Assembly: GCF_937898475.1 (NCBI RefSeq)
Contig: NZ_CALEJS010000040.1
Coordinates: forward strand, 124,001 to 188,000
Direction of reading: 5' to 3'
DNA: 64,000 nucleotides
Source of the DNA: an uncultured Chitinophaga sp.
Lineage (GTDB): Bacteria; Bacteroidota; Bacteroidia; Chitinophagales; Chitinophagaceae
The notes beneath the pieces are model-generated. The model did no database searches, had not been told where the DNA came from, and saw nothing but the letters and a program-made list of their open reading frames with translations. A program made the position numbers and the translations under genes. Positions 1 through 8,073 of this stretch are shown piece by piece (positions within the stretch are counted from its first letter, which is position 1; each line of letters opens with the position of its first letter).

Positions 1-641
1 TAGTGCAGTCAGGCATACTGGGCGATATACTGGAAGCAGAGATCCACTATGACCGCTTCAAGGAAGAGCTGAGCTACAAGAAACATAAGGAAGAACCCAA
101 CCCGGGTACCGGCTCCCTGTACGACCTGGGCTCTCATATCATTGACCAGGCACTGTTGCTGTTCGGTATGCCGAAAAGCCTGTGGGCCGATATACGCGTC
201 ATCCGCAAAGATTCTATTGTAGATGATTATTTTGAGCTGGTGCTTTTCTATGAGCAGCTGCGTGTAAGGGTTAAATGCAATTACCTGGTAAGAGAGCCGC
301 TGGCCTCCTACCAGTTCCATGGACGCATCGGTTCCTTCATCAAAACAAAATCTGACATACAGGAAGCACAGCTGCAAAAGGGACTGCTTCCGGGCACACT
401 TGACTGGGGCGTGGAAAGTCCGCATGAATGGGGGCTGCTGCATACCGAGAAAGACGGGAAAGTGCTGAAACAATACCTGCCTTCACCCAAGGGTAACTAT
501 ATGGACTATTACCAGGGCGTGTATGATGCACTGGTAAACGGCGCTCCGCCACCGGTACAACCGGAAGATGCCGTACGCATCATCAGGGTGATTGAAGCCG
601 CCTTCAGGAGCAGTAAAGAAAGAAAAGTGGTGGACCTTTAA
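1..641 (+). CDS. Gfo/Idh/MocA family oxidoreductase, C-terminal part (5' truncated by window edge)
   Basis: The frame is open at the left edge, so this is only the last ~212 residues. It matches the C-terminal alpha/beta domain of NAD(P)-dependent sugar-type dehydrogenases of the Gfo/Idh/MocA family. The segment GTGSLYDLGSHIIDQALLLF is the typical G-x-L-x-D-x-G-x-H-x-x-D motif that lies in the substrate region of this fold. The Rossmann domain and the EKP catalytic motif would lie before the window. Substrate cannot be told from this half. It ends in TAA eight bases before the convergent recQ stop, and no separate terminator fits in that gap. Confidence 0.85.
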   Translation, partial: VQSGILGDILEAEIHYDRFKEELSYKKHKEEPNPGTGSLYDLGSHIIDQALLLFGMPKSLWADIRVIRKDSIVDDYFELVLFYEQLRVRVKCNYLVREPLASYQFHGRIGSFIKTKSDIQEAQLQKGLLPGTLDWGVESPHEWGLLHTEKDGKVLKQYLPSPKGNYMDYYQGVYDALVNGAPPPVQPEDAVRIIRVIEAAFRSSKERKVVDL

Positions 642-649
642 GTTTGCGC

Positions 650-2554
650 CTATTGGCGCTTGCTTAACAGGCCGTCTTTGTCACGGATAATTTTCTCTTC
701 GGCAACGAGGAACTGCAATACATCCATCAGCCGGTCCTCCGGGATACCAGGCAGCATCTGCAGCAGCGAAGCAAGCGATACAGGCTGTTGCAGATGCTGT
801 ATCACCAATTTCGCAATATGATCTACCGCGCCATGATCCAGCGGCCGCGTTTTACGCTTTACACATACATCACAAACGCCGCAGGCCGTGTCATTCTTTT
901 CTCCGAAGTATGCTACCAAAGTTTGTGTACGGCACTGTTCATTACTGCGGATATAACCGAACATCGCTTTCAGCCGGGTAATATAGGCCTGCTTCCGTTC
1001 TTCCACCCGCGCCATGTTGATACGCAGGTTCCCTGCCTGTAATCTTTCCTGCAGAAAACATAATTGCGGCTCATCTCTTTTGGGCCTGTAACGAATAATG
1101 CCCTGCTGGTGCAGCTGCCACAGCTTCTCTGTTACCTGTGCTTCGGTTTGCCGTAATATGCGGCTGAGCTGCTTTTCAAAGATGCGCACTTCGTTATCGA
1201 AGATGCCTTCATAATTGCGCAGCAATGCTTTTATTAAAGGCTCCAGTGCGGGCTGCGCATCTTCCACCGCGTATAAGGTTTCCTTATTGGTAACGAACAT
1301 GGCGCGGGAAGGCAGGTATACACTTTCACTCAGCTGCAGTATGCCTTCCTGTTCCAGTATGCGGATAGCGCTGTAAGTAACCGTGATATTGAGCTTGAAC
1401 TGCTTTACAAATTCATTGATGTCAAAGTTGAAATAAAGCCCTTCGGCACTGCCCACCGGCAATTGCAGGTAGTTCACAATACACTGGTATACGTGCTTTA
1501 TTTCCTGCAGGGAGGGAAACAGCAAAGGGATGCGGTCTTCCATATCGCCCAGCTCCTGCTCATCGTACAACAGCACGGCATAGGCTTTCTGCTCATCACG
1601 GCCTGCGCGACCGGCTTCCTGGTAATAGGCTTCCAGGCTGTCGGGCACATCATGGTGGATCACCACCCGTACATCGGGTTTATCTATCCCCATCCCAAAT
1701 GCATTGGTGCAGACAATTACACGCACCTCATTCTTTATCCAGGCTTTCTGCCTGGCGGTACGGTCTGCAGGGGATAATCCCGCATGGTAGTAATCCGCTG
1801 CGATACCCCGCAAACGCAGGCCCTCTGCCAGTTGCCGGGTACGCAGCCTGTTGCGGCAATACACAATGGCGGAGCCAGGTACACGGTCCAGTATATGTTT
1901 GATCTTATCCAGGCGGTTGGCTTCTTCCGATACGCTGTAGGAAAGATTGGCGCGGGCAAAGCTTTTGGCAAACACTTTTGGTTGCTGCATTTCCAGCTTT
2001 GCACAGATATCTTTTTGTACAAGCGGGGTAGCCGTAGCCGTTAGCGCCAGTACCGGTACCCCGGGAAACAAGCGGCGGATGCTGGCGATCTGCAGGTAAG
2101 CCGGGCGAAAATCGTAGCCCCATTGGGATATACAATGCGCTTCATCCACCGCCAGCAGGTTCAGGGGCATGCCATCGCAATAGTCCAGGAAACGGCGGCT
2201 CTGCAATCTTTCCGGTGATACGTAGAGAAATTTATAGTGACCGCGGCGGGCGTTCTCCAAAGTTTGTTCCACCTCCCGGTTGGTAAGTCCGGCGTAGATG
2301 GCAACGGCTTTAATGCCGCGTTTTTCAAGATTGTCTACCTGGTCGCGCATCAGGGCGATGAGCGGGGTCACCACCAGGCAGATCCCTTCCTTCATCATGG
2401 CGGGCACCTGGAAGCAGATGGATTTTCCGCCACCGGTAGGCATGAGGGCCAGCGTATCGCTGCCCGCCAGTATAGCGTTGATTATATCCTCCTGTAGGGG
2501 GCGGAATTGAGCGTGGCCCCAGTATTGGCGCAGTATGGAGCTTGGATCGGTCAA
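650..2554 (-). CDS. recQ: ATP-dependent DNA helicase RecQ
   Basis: A 634-residue superfamily 2 helicase for 3'-5' unwinding in recombination and fork repair. Visible motifs are Walker A GGGKS (41-45), DEAHCISQWG (DEAH 137-140, followed by the RecQ-specific aromatic-rich loop), and a helicase C domain with DVRVVIHHD and QEAGRAGRD. The zinc-binding RQC region has four cysteines at 541, 558, 561 and 564. The protein stops soon after, so the HRDC domain of E. coli RecQ is absent, as in many Bacteroidota RecQ copies. The start is TTG at 2554, just ahead of the conserved FRPLQ region. It lies 13 bp downstream of copA on the same strand, so the two are probably co-transcribed. Confidence 0.93.
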   Translation of the reverse strand: MTDPSSILRQYWGHAQFRPLQEDIINAILAGSDTLALMPTGGGKSICFQVPAMMKEGICLVVTPLIALMRDQVDNLEKRGIKAVAIYAGLTNREVEQTLENARRGHYKFLYVSPERLQSRRFLDYCDGMPLNLLAVDEAHCISQWGYDFRPAYLQIASIRRLFPGVPVLALTATATPLVQKDICAKLEMQQPKVFAKSFARANLSYSVSEEANRLDKIKHILDRVPGSAIVYCRNRLRTRQLAEGLRLRGIAADYYHAGLSPADRTARQKAWIKNEVRVIVCTNAFGMGIDKPDVRVVIHHDVPDSLEAYYQEAGRAGRDEQKAYAVLLYDEQELGDMEDRIPLLFPSLQEIKHVYQCIVNYLQLPVGSAEGLYFNFDINEFVKQFKLNITVTYSAIRILEQEGILQLSESVYLPSRAMFVTNKETLYAVEDAQPALEPLIKALLRNYEGIFDNEVRIFEKQLSRILRQTEAQVTEKLWQLHQQGIIRYRPKRDEPQLCFLQERLQAGNLRINMARVEERKQAYITRLKAMFGYIRSNEQCRTQTLVAYFGEKNDTACGVCDVCVKRKTRPLDHGAVDHIAKLVIQHLQQPVSLASLLQMLPGIPEDRLMDVLQFLVAEEKIIRDKDGLLSKRQ

Positions 2555-2567
2555 TCTTGTTTTTCCG

Positions 2568-4682
2568 CTAAATTACCCGTTTATATCTTAACCGCACGGA
2601 GTTAATGGCCAGCACCACATCTGATACCGCCATAATACCGGCGCCCGCAATAGGGTTCAGCAGGCCCACTGCTGCTACAGGCAGCGCCACCACATTGTAG
2701 ATAAAAGCCCAGAAAAGATTCTGTTTAATGGTAAGGTAAGTATGTTTACCAAGGCCCATGGCCAGTGGCAAGGTGGCCAGGCTGTTATTGAGCAGCACTA
2801 CGTTGGCGCTCTGCATGGCCACATGGGTGGCGTCGCTGAGGGATACGCCGATAGTGGCTTTGGCCAGTGCGGGGGCATCGTTGATGCCATCGCCTACCAT
2901 GGCTACCGGCGCCTGTTGCATCAGCGCATCTATGCGTTGCAGTTTTTGTTCCGGTGTTTGTTCTGCGTATACTTCTGTTATGCCCACTTCCTGTGCAAGG
3001 TCTTTACATTTCCGGGCGGTATCGCCGCTTAACAATACGGGTTTGATACCGGCCTGTTTCAGTGCGGCAATGGCTTTGGCAGCGCCGGGGCGCAGTTCGT
3101 CTGTGAAATCGATCCAGCCGGCCAGCTTGCCGTTGCGCAGCAGGTAAATGTTGTGGCTGTCATCTGTTGTGGCTTCTCTGGCCATGATGTAAGAGCCCAG
3201 CTGCCACTGGTTGCCGTCCTTATCCTGGGCCTGCATGCCCCTCCCTTTATATTCGCGTACCTGCTGCAGCATCACTTCGCCGTTTCCCTTCCATTGAGCG
3301 CTGACAGACCTCGCTATGGGGTGGGAGGAGTATTTCTCCAGGCTGTATACGATCGCCTTAAATTCGGCCTCCTGCATATCAAAGCAGCGGAAATTGCCCA
3401 TCTGCAGTTTGCCGGTGGTAAGGGTGCCTGTTTTATCAAACACCACGTAGCGGATGTTCCGGAATGCCTCCAGCGTTTGCGCGCCCTTGATCAGGATTCC
3501 ATTGCGGGCGGCGCGGCCCAGCCCTACCATCACGGCGGCGGGGGTGGCCAGTCCCATCGCACAGGGACAGGCTATCACCAGTACGGCTATACTGCGCATC
3601 ATGGCATTCCCCGCCGTATCCCGGGCAATCAGCCACCAGCCCAGGAAAGTAAGGAGCGCAATGCCCAGTACTGCGGGTACAAAAATGGCGCTGATACGGT
3701 CTGCCAGTTTTTGCATGGGGGGCTTGCTGCCCTGCGCCTGCTTTACCAGCTCTATGATGTAAGACAGCACGGTGTCTTTACCGGTGGCCGTCACAAACAT
3801 TTTCAGTGTGCCTTCTTCCAGTATGGTGCCGCCTATAACTTTATCTTTCTCTTTTCTTTCTACGGGCGTGCTTTCGCCGGTGATCATGGATTCGTTCACC
3901 GTACCGCCGCCCCAGTAGATGGTGCCATCCATCGGTATCTTATCGCCGGTGTTCACCAGTACCTTGTCGCCCGTGCGAAGGGTCTGGTTATCTACTTCGT
4001 GAATATGTTCATGCCCGTGGTCGTCGTTGATCAGGCGGGCGGTGGTAACCTGCATTTTGGCCAGGGCGGTAATAGCGGTAGTGGTTTGCTTCACCGATCT
4101 TTCTTCCAGCAGGTTGCCCAGGAACACCAGGGTGATGATGGCGGCCGTGGTTTCGTAGAACATATAGTCAGGCCCCAGGTGCTGCAAGGTACCGATCAAA
4201 CTGTATACATAGGCGGCGCTGGCGCCCAGCGTAATGAGCACATCCATATTGGCCATGCGGTTGGCCAGTGAGCGCCATGCGCTGCGGCCAAAATGCCACA
4301 GCCCGATAATATACACCGGGGTGGCAAGCGCCAGCTGTACGTTAGGGTTATGGAGCCAGGGCCATTTCACCCACATATGCAGCAGCAGCGGCGCCGTAAA
4401 TACTGCGCATACCAGGAATTTGAAATACAGGCTTTTGAAAAACACTCCCCTGGGCGCTTCCTGGTTGGGCAGCACTACCTGGTATCCCAGTTCATTGATG
4501 CCTTTGAGCACGTCCTGAGAATTGCTGACGCCCGCAGGCAGGGTAAAGCTCAGCTCCTCCGTGGCAAAGCTTACCTGCACATCCTGCATGCCCTTGTTCT
4601 CCAGGTATCTGGATACCGTAAGCGCGCAGCTGGTGCAATTCATTCCTTTTACCTTGCAACTGATCGTTTCCATGTTATTCAA
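2568..4682 (-). CDS. copA: Copper-translocating P1B-type ATPase CopA
   Basis: A 704-residue heavy-metal ATPase of the inner membrane, expected to export Cu(I). It has one N-terminal HMA domain with GMNCTSC (Cys16, Cys19), an actuator-domain TGES motif (268-271), the transmembrane CPC (372-374), phosphorylated Asp416 in DKTGT, the HP pair (454-455), GDGIND (597-602) and YN (662-663). Two oddities: a His-rich loop DDHGHEHIHE (221-229) inside the actuator domain, and MAVSD (684-688) where classical CopA proteins have MxxSS in the last metal-site helix. Only one HMA domain is present. A -7 box TAAATTTG lies 26 nt upstream at 4708-4715. recQ follows closely. Confidence 0.92.
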   Translation of the reverse strand: MNNMETISCKVKGMNCTSCALTVSRYLENKGMQDVQVSFATEELSFTLPAGVSNSQDVLKGINELGYQVVLPNQEAPRGVFFKSLYFKFLVCAVFTAPLLLHMWVKWPWLHNPNVQLALATPVYIIGLWHFGRSAWRSLANRMANMDVLITLGASAAYVYSLIGTLQHLGPDYMFYETTAAIITLVFLGNLLEERSVKQTTTAITALAKMQVTTARLINDDHGHEHIHEVDNQTLRTGDKVLVNTGDKIPMDGTIYWGGGTVNESMITGESTPVERKEKDKVIGGTILEEGTLKMFVTATGKDTVLSYIIELVKQAQGSKPPMQKLADRISAIFVPAVLGIALLTFLGWWLIARDTAGNAMMRSIAVLVIACPCAMGLATPAAVMVGLGRAARNGILIKGAQTLEAFRNIRYVVFDKTGTLTTGKLQMGNFRCFDMQEAEFKAIVYSLEKYSSHPIARSVSAQWKGNGEVMLQQVREYKGRGMQAQDKDGNQWQLGSYIMAREATTDDSHNIYLLRNGKLAGWIDFTDELRPGAAKAIAALKQAGIKPVLLSGDTARKCKDLAQEVGITEVYAEQTPEQKLQRIDALMQQAPVAMVGDGINDAPALAKATIGVSLSDATHVAMQSANVVLLNNSLATLPLAMGLGKHTYLTIKQNLFWAFIYNVVALPVAAVGLLNPIAGAGIMAVSDVVLAINSVRLRYKRVI

Positions 4683-4686
4683 CTGA

Positions 4687-4715
4687 CGGTCATCAGACCG
4701 CTCCCAACAAATTTA
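4687..4715 (-). promoter_or_regulatory. copA -7 box and leader hairpin/operator candidate
   Basis: On the minus strand TAAATTTG (4715-4708) matches the Bacteroidota TAnnTTTG box and would give a leader of about 20 nt. I see no TTTG at the proper -33 distance. Between it and the ATG is a short perfect inverted repeat, CGGTC-ATCA-GACCG (4687-4700). This could be a regulator site or a small leader hairpin. Confidence 0.45.
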
Positions 4716-4742
4716 GAAAAGGGGGGTATTTGGCGGTAAAAT

Positions 4743-4865
4743 ATTAATGCAACGGAAAGGCAAATTTGATGGACGGCGACTTGTAACCTGTTGACCATCC
4801 GGACAGATCAACCGGTTGTCCGGGAAGGGATTATTAATGCAACGGGATGGCTAATTTGACGGATA
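4743..4865. repeat. Imperfect ~35-bp direct repeat plus inverted repeat between copA and tsaE
   Basis: ATTAATGCAACGG occurs at 4743-4755 and again at 4833-4845. Both copies run on into similar sequence (GGCAAATTTGATGG against GGCTAATTTGACGG), so about 35 bp is duplicated 90 bp apart. Between the copies is the perfect inverted repeat CCGGACA-N11-TGTCCGG (4799-4823). The block lies wholly between two divergent genes. Confidence 0.6.
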
Positions 4866-4882
4866 AATGACCCGGGAAACAT

Positions 4883-4890
4883 TAATTTTG
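4883..4890 (+). promoter_or_regulatory. -7 box of tsaE, placed for a leaderless mRNA
   Basis: TAATTTTG is an exact TAnnTTTG match. With the usual spacing of this box the transcript would begin at about 4894, which is the A of the preferred tsaE ATG. No good -33 TTTG is seen at 19-21 nt. Confidence 0.4.
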
Positions 4891-4893
4891 GTG

Positions 4894-5319
4894 ATGGAAT
4901 GGACATTTACCGAAGCGGAGCTGCCCGAAACAGCCCGCGCTTTCTGGACGCATTTTGACGGAGAGCGGGTTTTCACCCTGGAAGGGCAGATGGGAGCCGG
5001 CAAAACCACCTTTATCAAGGCGCTTTGTGCAGCCCGGGGGGTGGAAGATGCCACTGCCAGTCCCACGTTCGCTATTATCAATGAATACGTTTATCATAAC
5101 GGGGAAAATCAGCCGCATACCATCTACCACCTCGATCTTTACCGGCTGCGGGATGAAGAGGAGGCGATAGCGGCAGGTATAGAAGATACCCTGTATCAGC
5201 CGGATGCCACCTGCTTTGTGGAATGGCCCGGGATCATCAGCCGCCTGCTGCCGCCAGACACGGTGCACCTGCACCTGGAAGTACTGCCCGATCAGCGGAG
5301 ACGGTTAAGCACCCTGTAG
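4894..5319 (+). CDS. tsaE: tRNA threonylcarbamoyladenosine biosynthesis ATPase TsaE
   Basis: A small P-loop ATPase of about 141 residues that partners TsaB and TsaD in making the t6A37 modification of ANN-decoding tRNAs. The Walker A motif GQMGAGKTTFIKAL is clear, followed by the family's SPTFAIINEY and HLDLYRL segments and FVEWPG. I prefer the ATG at 4894 (protein MEWTFTEAELPE) over one nine codons earlier at 4867, because the earlier one lies upstream of a -7 box and the shorter form fits the family N-terminus. The gene is monocistronic or reads towards ald, 119 bp further on. Confidence 0.88.
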   Translation: MEWTFTEAELPETARAFWTHFDGERVFTLEGQMGAGKTTFIKALCAARGVEDATASPTFAIINEYVYHNGENQPHTIYHLDLYRLRDEEEAIAAGIEDTLYQPDATCFVEWPGIISRLLPPDTVHLHLEVLPDQRRRLSTL

Positions 5320-5392
5320 AAACATGTGACAACATGTATTGAATCACAGGCGCTTATAAAACCTGCGGCTGGAATCGCAATCTTAAATAGCT

Positions 5393-5400
5393 TATCTTTG
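5393..5400 (+). promoter_or_regulatory. -7 box of alanine dehydrogenase gene
   Basis: TATCTTTG matches TAnnTTTG and lies 38 bp before the ATG, giving a leader of about 35 nt. No TTTG is visible at the -33 distance, so this rests on the -7 element only. Confidence 0.5.
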
Positions 5401-5438
5401 AATAAGACGTAATTTCACAGAACAATTTTGACACGAAT

Positions 5439-6656
5439 ATGGAGCAAAGGCAAAAACCTGTTGTGAGTGCTGGCTTTACTTATTCACCAATGGAGGAAAC
5501 GTTGGATATTCCGCAGAAAAACTCACGTTTATTCATTGGCATCCCAAAAGAAACCTCTTTCCAGGAAAACCGGATTGCCTTAACGCCCGATGCTGTAAGC
5601 ATTCTGGCCACCAACGGGCACCATATTGTAGTGGAACATAAAGCCGGCGATGGGTCGCATTTCTACGACACAGACTATTCAGAGGCAGGGGCCGAGATTG
5701 TTTACGACAAAAAAGAAGTATACAAGGCGGAGATCATTGTAAAATCAGCCCCCTTGAACGACGAGGAAATTGAACTGCTGCACCCGCACCAGATCGTAAT
5801 ATCCCCCATTCACCTGGCAGCGCTGAAGGCACACCAGGTGGAAAAGATGATGGATAAACGTATTACCCTCCTTTCTTTTGAGAACCTGAAAGATGACGCC
5901 GGCACCTATCCCATTGTAAGGGCCATGAGCGAAATTGCCGGCGGCGCAGTAATGCTGATTGCCGGACAGTATCTCAGCAATGGCAACAAGGGCAAAGGCA
6001 TCCTTTTGGGCGGCGTTACAGGTATCCCGCCCACCAAAGTAGTGATCATCGGCGCAGGCATTGTAGGGGAATTTGCCGCCCGTACAGCACTGGCCTTAGG
6101 CTCTTCCGTGAAAGTATTTGACAATAATATCTATAAGCTGAAACGCCTGCAGAATAACATCGGCGTTCGGATATTCTCTTCCGTTATACAGCCCAAAGCG
6201 CTGGCAGAGCAACTGCGCAATGCCGATGTGGCCGTGGGTGCGCTCTCTTCCCAAAGCGGCCGTACCCCTATTGTAGTAACTGAATCTATGGTGAGCAATA
6301 TGAAAGCCGGTTCCGTGATCGTGGATGTAAGCATAGACCGTGGCGGATGCTTTGAAACCTCAGAGATCACCAGTCATGAAAACCCCGTGTTCAAGAAGTA
6401 TGACGTGGTACACTACTGCGTGCCCAACATTCCCTCCGGCTTTGCACGTACCGCTTCTGAGGCCATCAGTAATGTGCTCATGCCCCTGCTGATGGAAGCA
6501 GCCGACGATGGCGGCTTTGAAAACCTGGTATGGATCAAGCGCGGTGTGCGCAACGGCATCTACCTGTACAAAGGCGCGCTTACCAACTACCACCTCAGCG
6601 AAAAATTCAAACTAAAATACACAGACCTGGAACTGTTACTGGCCGTGAAAGGATAG
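5439..6656 (+). CDS. ald: Alanine dehydrogenase
   Basis: A 405-residue NAD-dependent enzyme, reversible L-alanine to pyruvate plus ammonia. The N-terminal domain has IGIPKET and ENRIALTP, a nucleotide-binding GAGIVGEFAART follows in the middle, and IVDVSIDRGGCFETSE is the characteristic C-terminal substrate and NAD region of alanine dehydrogenases. The membrane and beta parts of a transhydrogenase are absent here, which argues against PntA, its closest relative. The protein has an N-terminal extension of about 30 residues compared with Bacillus Ald, as is common in Bacteroidota. Its 3' end faces a barrel-protein gene with a GTTTGAA word palindrome between them. Confidence 0.87.
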   Translation: MEQRQKPVVSAGFTYSPMEETLDIPQKNSRLFIGIPKETSFQENRIALTPDAVSILATNGHHIVVEHKAGDGSHFYDTDYSEAGAEIVYDKKEVYKAEIIVKSAPLNDEEIELLHPHQIVISPIHLAALKAHQVEKMMDKRITLLSFENLKDDAGTYPIVRAMSEIAGGAVMLIAGQYLSNGNKGKGILLGGVTGIPPTKVVIIGAGIVGEFAARTALALGSSVKVFDNNIYKLKRLQNNIGVRIFSSVIQPKALAEQLRNADVAVGALSSQSGRTPIVVTESMVSNMKAGSVIVDVSIDRGGCFETSEITSHENPVFKKYDVVHYCVPNIPSGFARTASEAISNVLMPLLMEAADDGGFENLVWIKRGVRNGIYLYKGALTNYHLSEKFKLKYTDLELLLAVKG

Positions 6657-6666
6657 GCAGGTACTG

Positions 6667-6741
6667 TTTAAATGTTTGAAAGTTTGAAGGAGTCCTGAAT
6701 GTTTAAGGCCACCATCAAACTTTCAAACGTTCAAACCCTTA
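6667..6741. repeat. Word palindrome, GTTTGAA family, between convergent genes
   Basis: The left arm (6667-6690) is a run of GTTTAAAT/GTTTGAAA/GTTTGAAG words, and the right arm (6713-6737) is the reverse complement series TCAAACTTTCAAACGTTCAAA. They can pair over about 17 bp with one wobble. It separates ald (+) from the barrel gene (-). The barrel gene's stop (TAA, 6741-6739) is directly followed on its strand by GGGTTTGAACG, the first word of the element. A role as bidirectional terminator is inferred. Confidence 0.7.
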
Positions 6742-7974
6742 CAACGCAAACCTTGCAATCACCTGTAGCGAGCGAACGCTTGTGTTGAGGCTGATGTAGG
6801 GAGAAAAGCCATTGCTCCACGCATAGCGGCCTTCTATTTGTATCCTTTTATACTGTACACCGCCTCCGGCGAGGAAAGTGGTTTCATGCTTACGGGGACC
6901 ATTTATTGCTTTTTCCACATCATCTTTACGGTCTGTACGATACTTTTCGTTTTTGTTTTCACCGATCATAACACCGTTGCCCCAGCCCACATTGGCAAAA
7001 GGCTTCACCGTGCCTTTAGGATAGAGATAACGGAAGAGCAGATTCAGCTGCGCGTAAGAGAATTTCATGCTCACCTGCTCCTGCCAGGACTCCAGGATAT
7101 TGGCATTCGTGAACGTTCCGGAAGCTGATTCCGTTTTATAGAACGCTTCAGCGCTGAGCCAGTATTGCTGCCTGTTACGGCTTACAGGAACATCAATGAA
7201 CAATCCCGCTAATGGAGTAGTATTGCTTTTATAGCTGGCCCTGGTCATGGAATGACTGCCGCTGAAATTAAAGCTGTTAAAACCAGTTCCCGCCAGCAGG
7301 CCCCATCTCACATTTAATTTTTCCTTTGCTTTCACCGCGATCTTCTCTGATGGATTTCTACACTGGTGATAGTCCGTAAATAGTTTGCGCAGCGCATCTT
7401 CCGAATACCGCACATCAGCGGCTTTCCTGGCCACTTCGGGGCAGGCGGCAAACAGGTAGCTCAGCTGCCGCTGGTAAAGCGGAAAGGTAGCGATTGCGTT
7501 AGAGCCATCACTTGCCCTGCTTTTAACGAGCCTTAACTCTTTAGCAGGCACCCCGGCGCTGTCATACACGAAATGCGGCTGATCATTCCTGTCGTTGAAC
7601 AGGTACAGGTTATAGGCGCCTTTCACAATAGTCAGCAGGAACACCGTATCATTCCTGGTAACCCGCTCTCCTGTGGCAAGCAGGTTGTCGATGGTCTGCA
7701 CCGTTACATCCAGTTCTACCTGGCGGCTTACATACAGTTCATTTTCAGCAGTAACCAGGAAACCGGCTATGTCACCGGCGCTGAATCGCTGCTCATGGCC
7801 CTGCAGGTCTTGTTTAAATGAGATCTGTTCAGGATTGATACGCCAGTTGCGGTAATCTATAAAACCACGGAGCGAATCGTTTTGCTGGCTGATAATAACG
7901 GCTGGTACATAGTTCTTTTGTGCGCGGGCAACAACGGAGCTAAGGACTAACAAATACAACAGAAATTGTTTCAT
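6739..7974 (-). CDS. Secreted outer-membrane beta-barrel protein, unknown function
   Basis: About 411 residues. The start is set at 7974 (MKQFLLYLLVLSSVVARAQ), a clean signal peptide; the longer frame would translate the upstream repeat. The N-terminal ~190 residues begin with ITL-poor, beta-rich sequence containing QNDSLRGFIDYRNW, a pattern seen in uncharacterised Bacteroidota proteins. The C-terminal half has alternating hydrophobic strands with aromatic ends (WGLLAGTGFNSFNFSG through YISLNTSVRSLQVIARFAL), typical of small porin-like barrels. No enzyme motif is visible. It stands alone between two word palindromes. Confidence 0.65.
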   Translation of the reverse strand: MKQFLLYLLVLSSVVARAQKNYVPAVIISQQNDSLRGFIDYRNWRINPEQISFKQDLQGHEQRFSAGDIAGFLVTAENELYVSRQVELDVTVQTIDNLLATGERVTRNDTVFLLTIVKGAYNLYLFNDRNDQPHFVYDSAGVPAKELRLVKSRASDGSNAIATFPLYQRQLSYLFAACPEVARKAADVRYSEDALRKLFTDYHQCRNPSEKIAVKAKEKLNVRWGLLAGTGFNSFNFSGSHSMTRASYKSNTTPLAGLFIDVPVSRNRQQYWLSAEAFYKTESASGTFTNANILESWQEQVSMKFSYAQLNLLFRYLYPKGTVKPFANVGWGNGVMIGENKNEKYRTDRKDDVEKAINGPRKHETTFLAGGGVQYKRIQIEGRYAWSNGFSPYISLNTSVRSLQVIARFAL

Positions 7975-7994
7975 AAAAGTATAAGGATTGAAAG

Positions 7995-8062
7995 TTTGAG
8001 GGTTTGAACGTTTGAAAGTGGCCATAATTATCAGGGCACCTTCAAACGTTCAAACCCTCAAA
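7995..8062. repeat. Perfect 22-bp word palindrome, GTTTGAA family
   Basis: The arms at 7995-8016 and 8041-8062 are exact reverse complements over 22 bp, with a 24-nt loop. Each arm is made of TTTGAGG/GTTTGAAC/GTTTGAA words. Further words (TTTAAACATCTAAACATTTAA) continue to 8086 and contain the uppP stop codon TAG (8076-8074). The element lies after uppP and before the barrel gene on the minus strand, where it could end uppP transcripts. Confidence 0.8.
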
Positions 8063-8073
8063 CCTTTAAACAT

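Noticed and set aside
3..3. GTG at position 3 as the true start of the first gene
   Set aside because: The remaining protein starts in the middle of the Gfo/Idh/MocA fold without its Rossmann domain, so the gene surely begins before the window.
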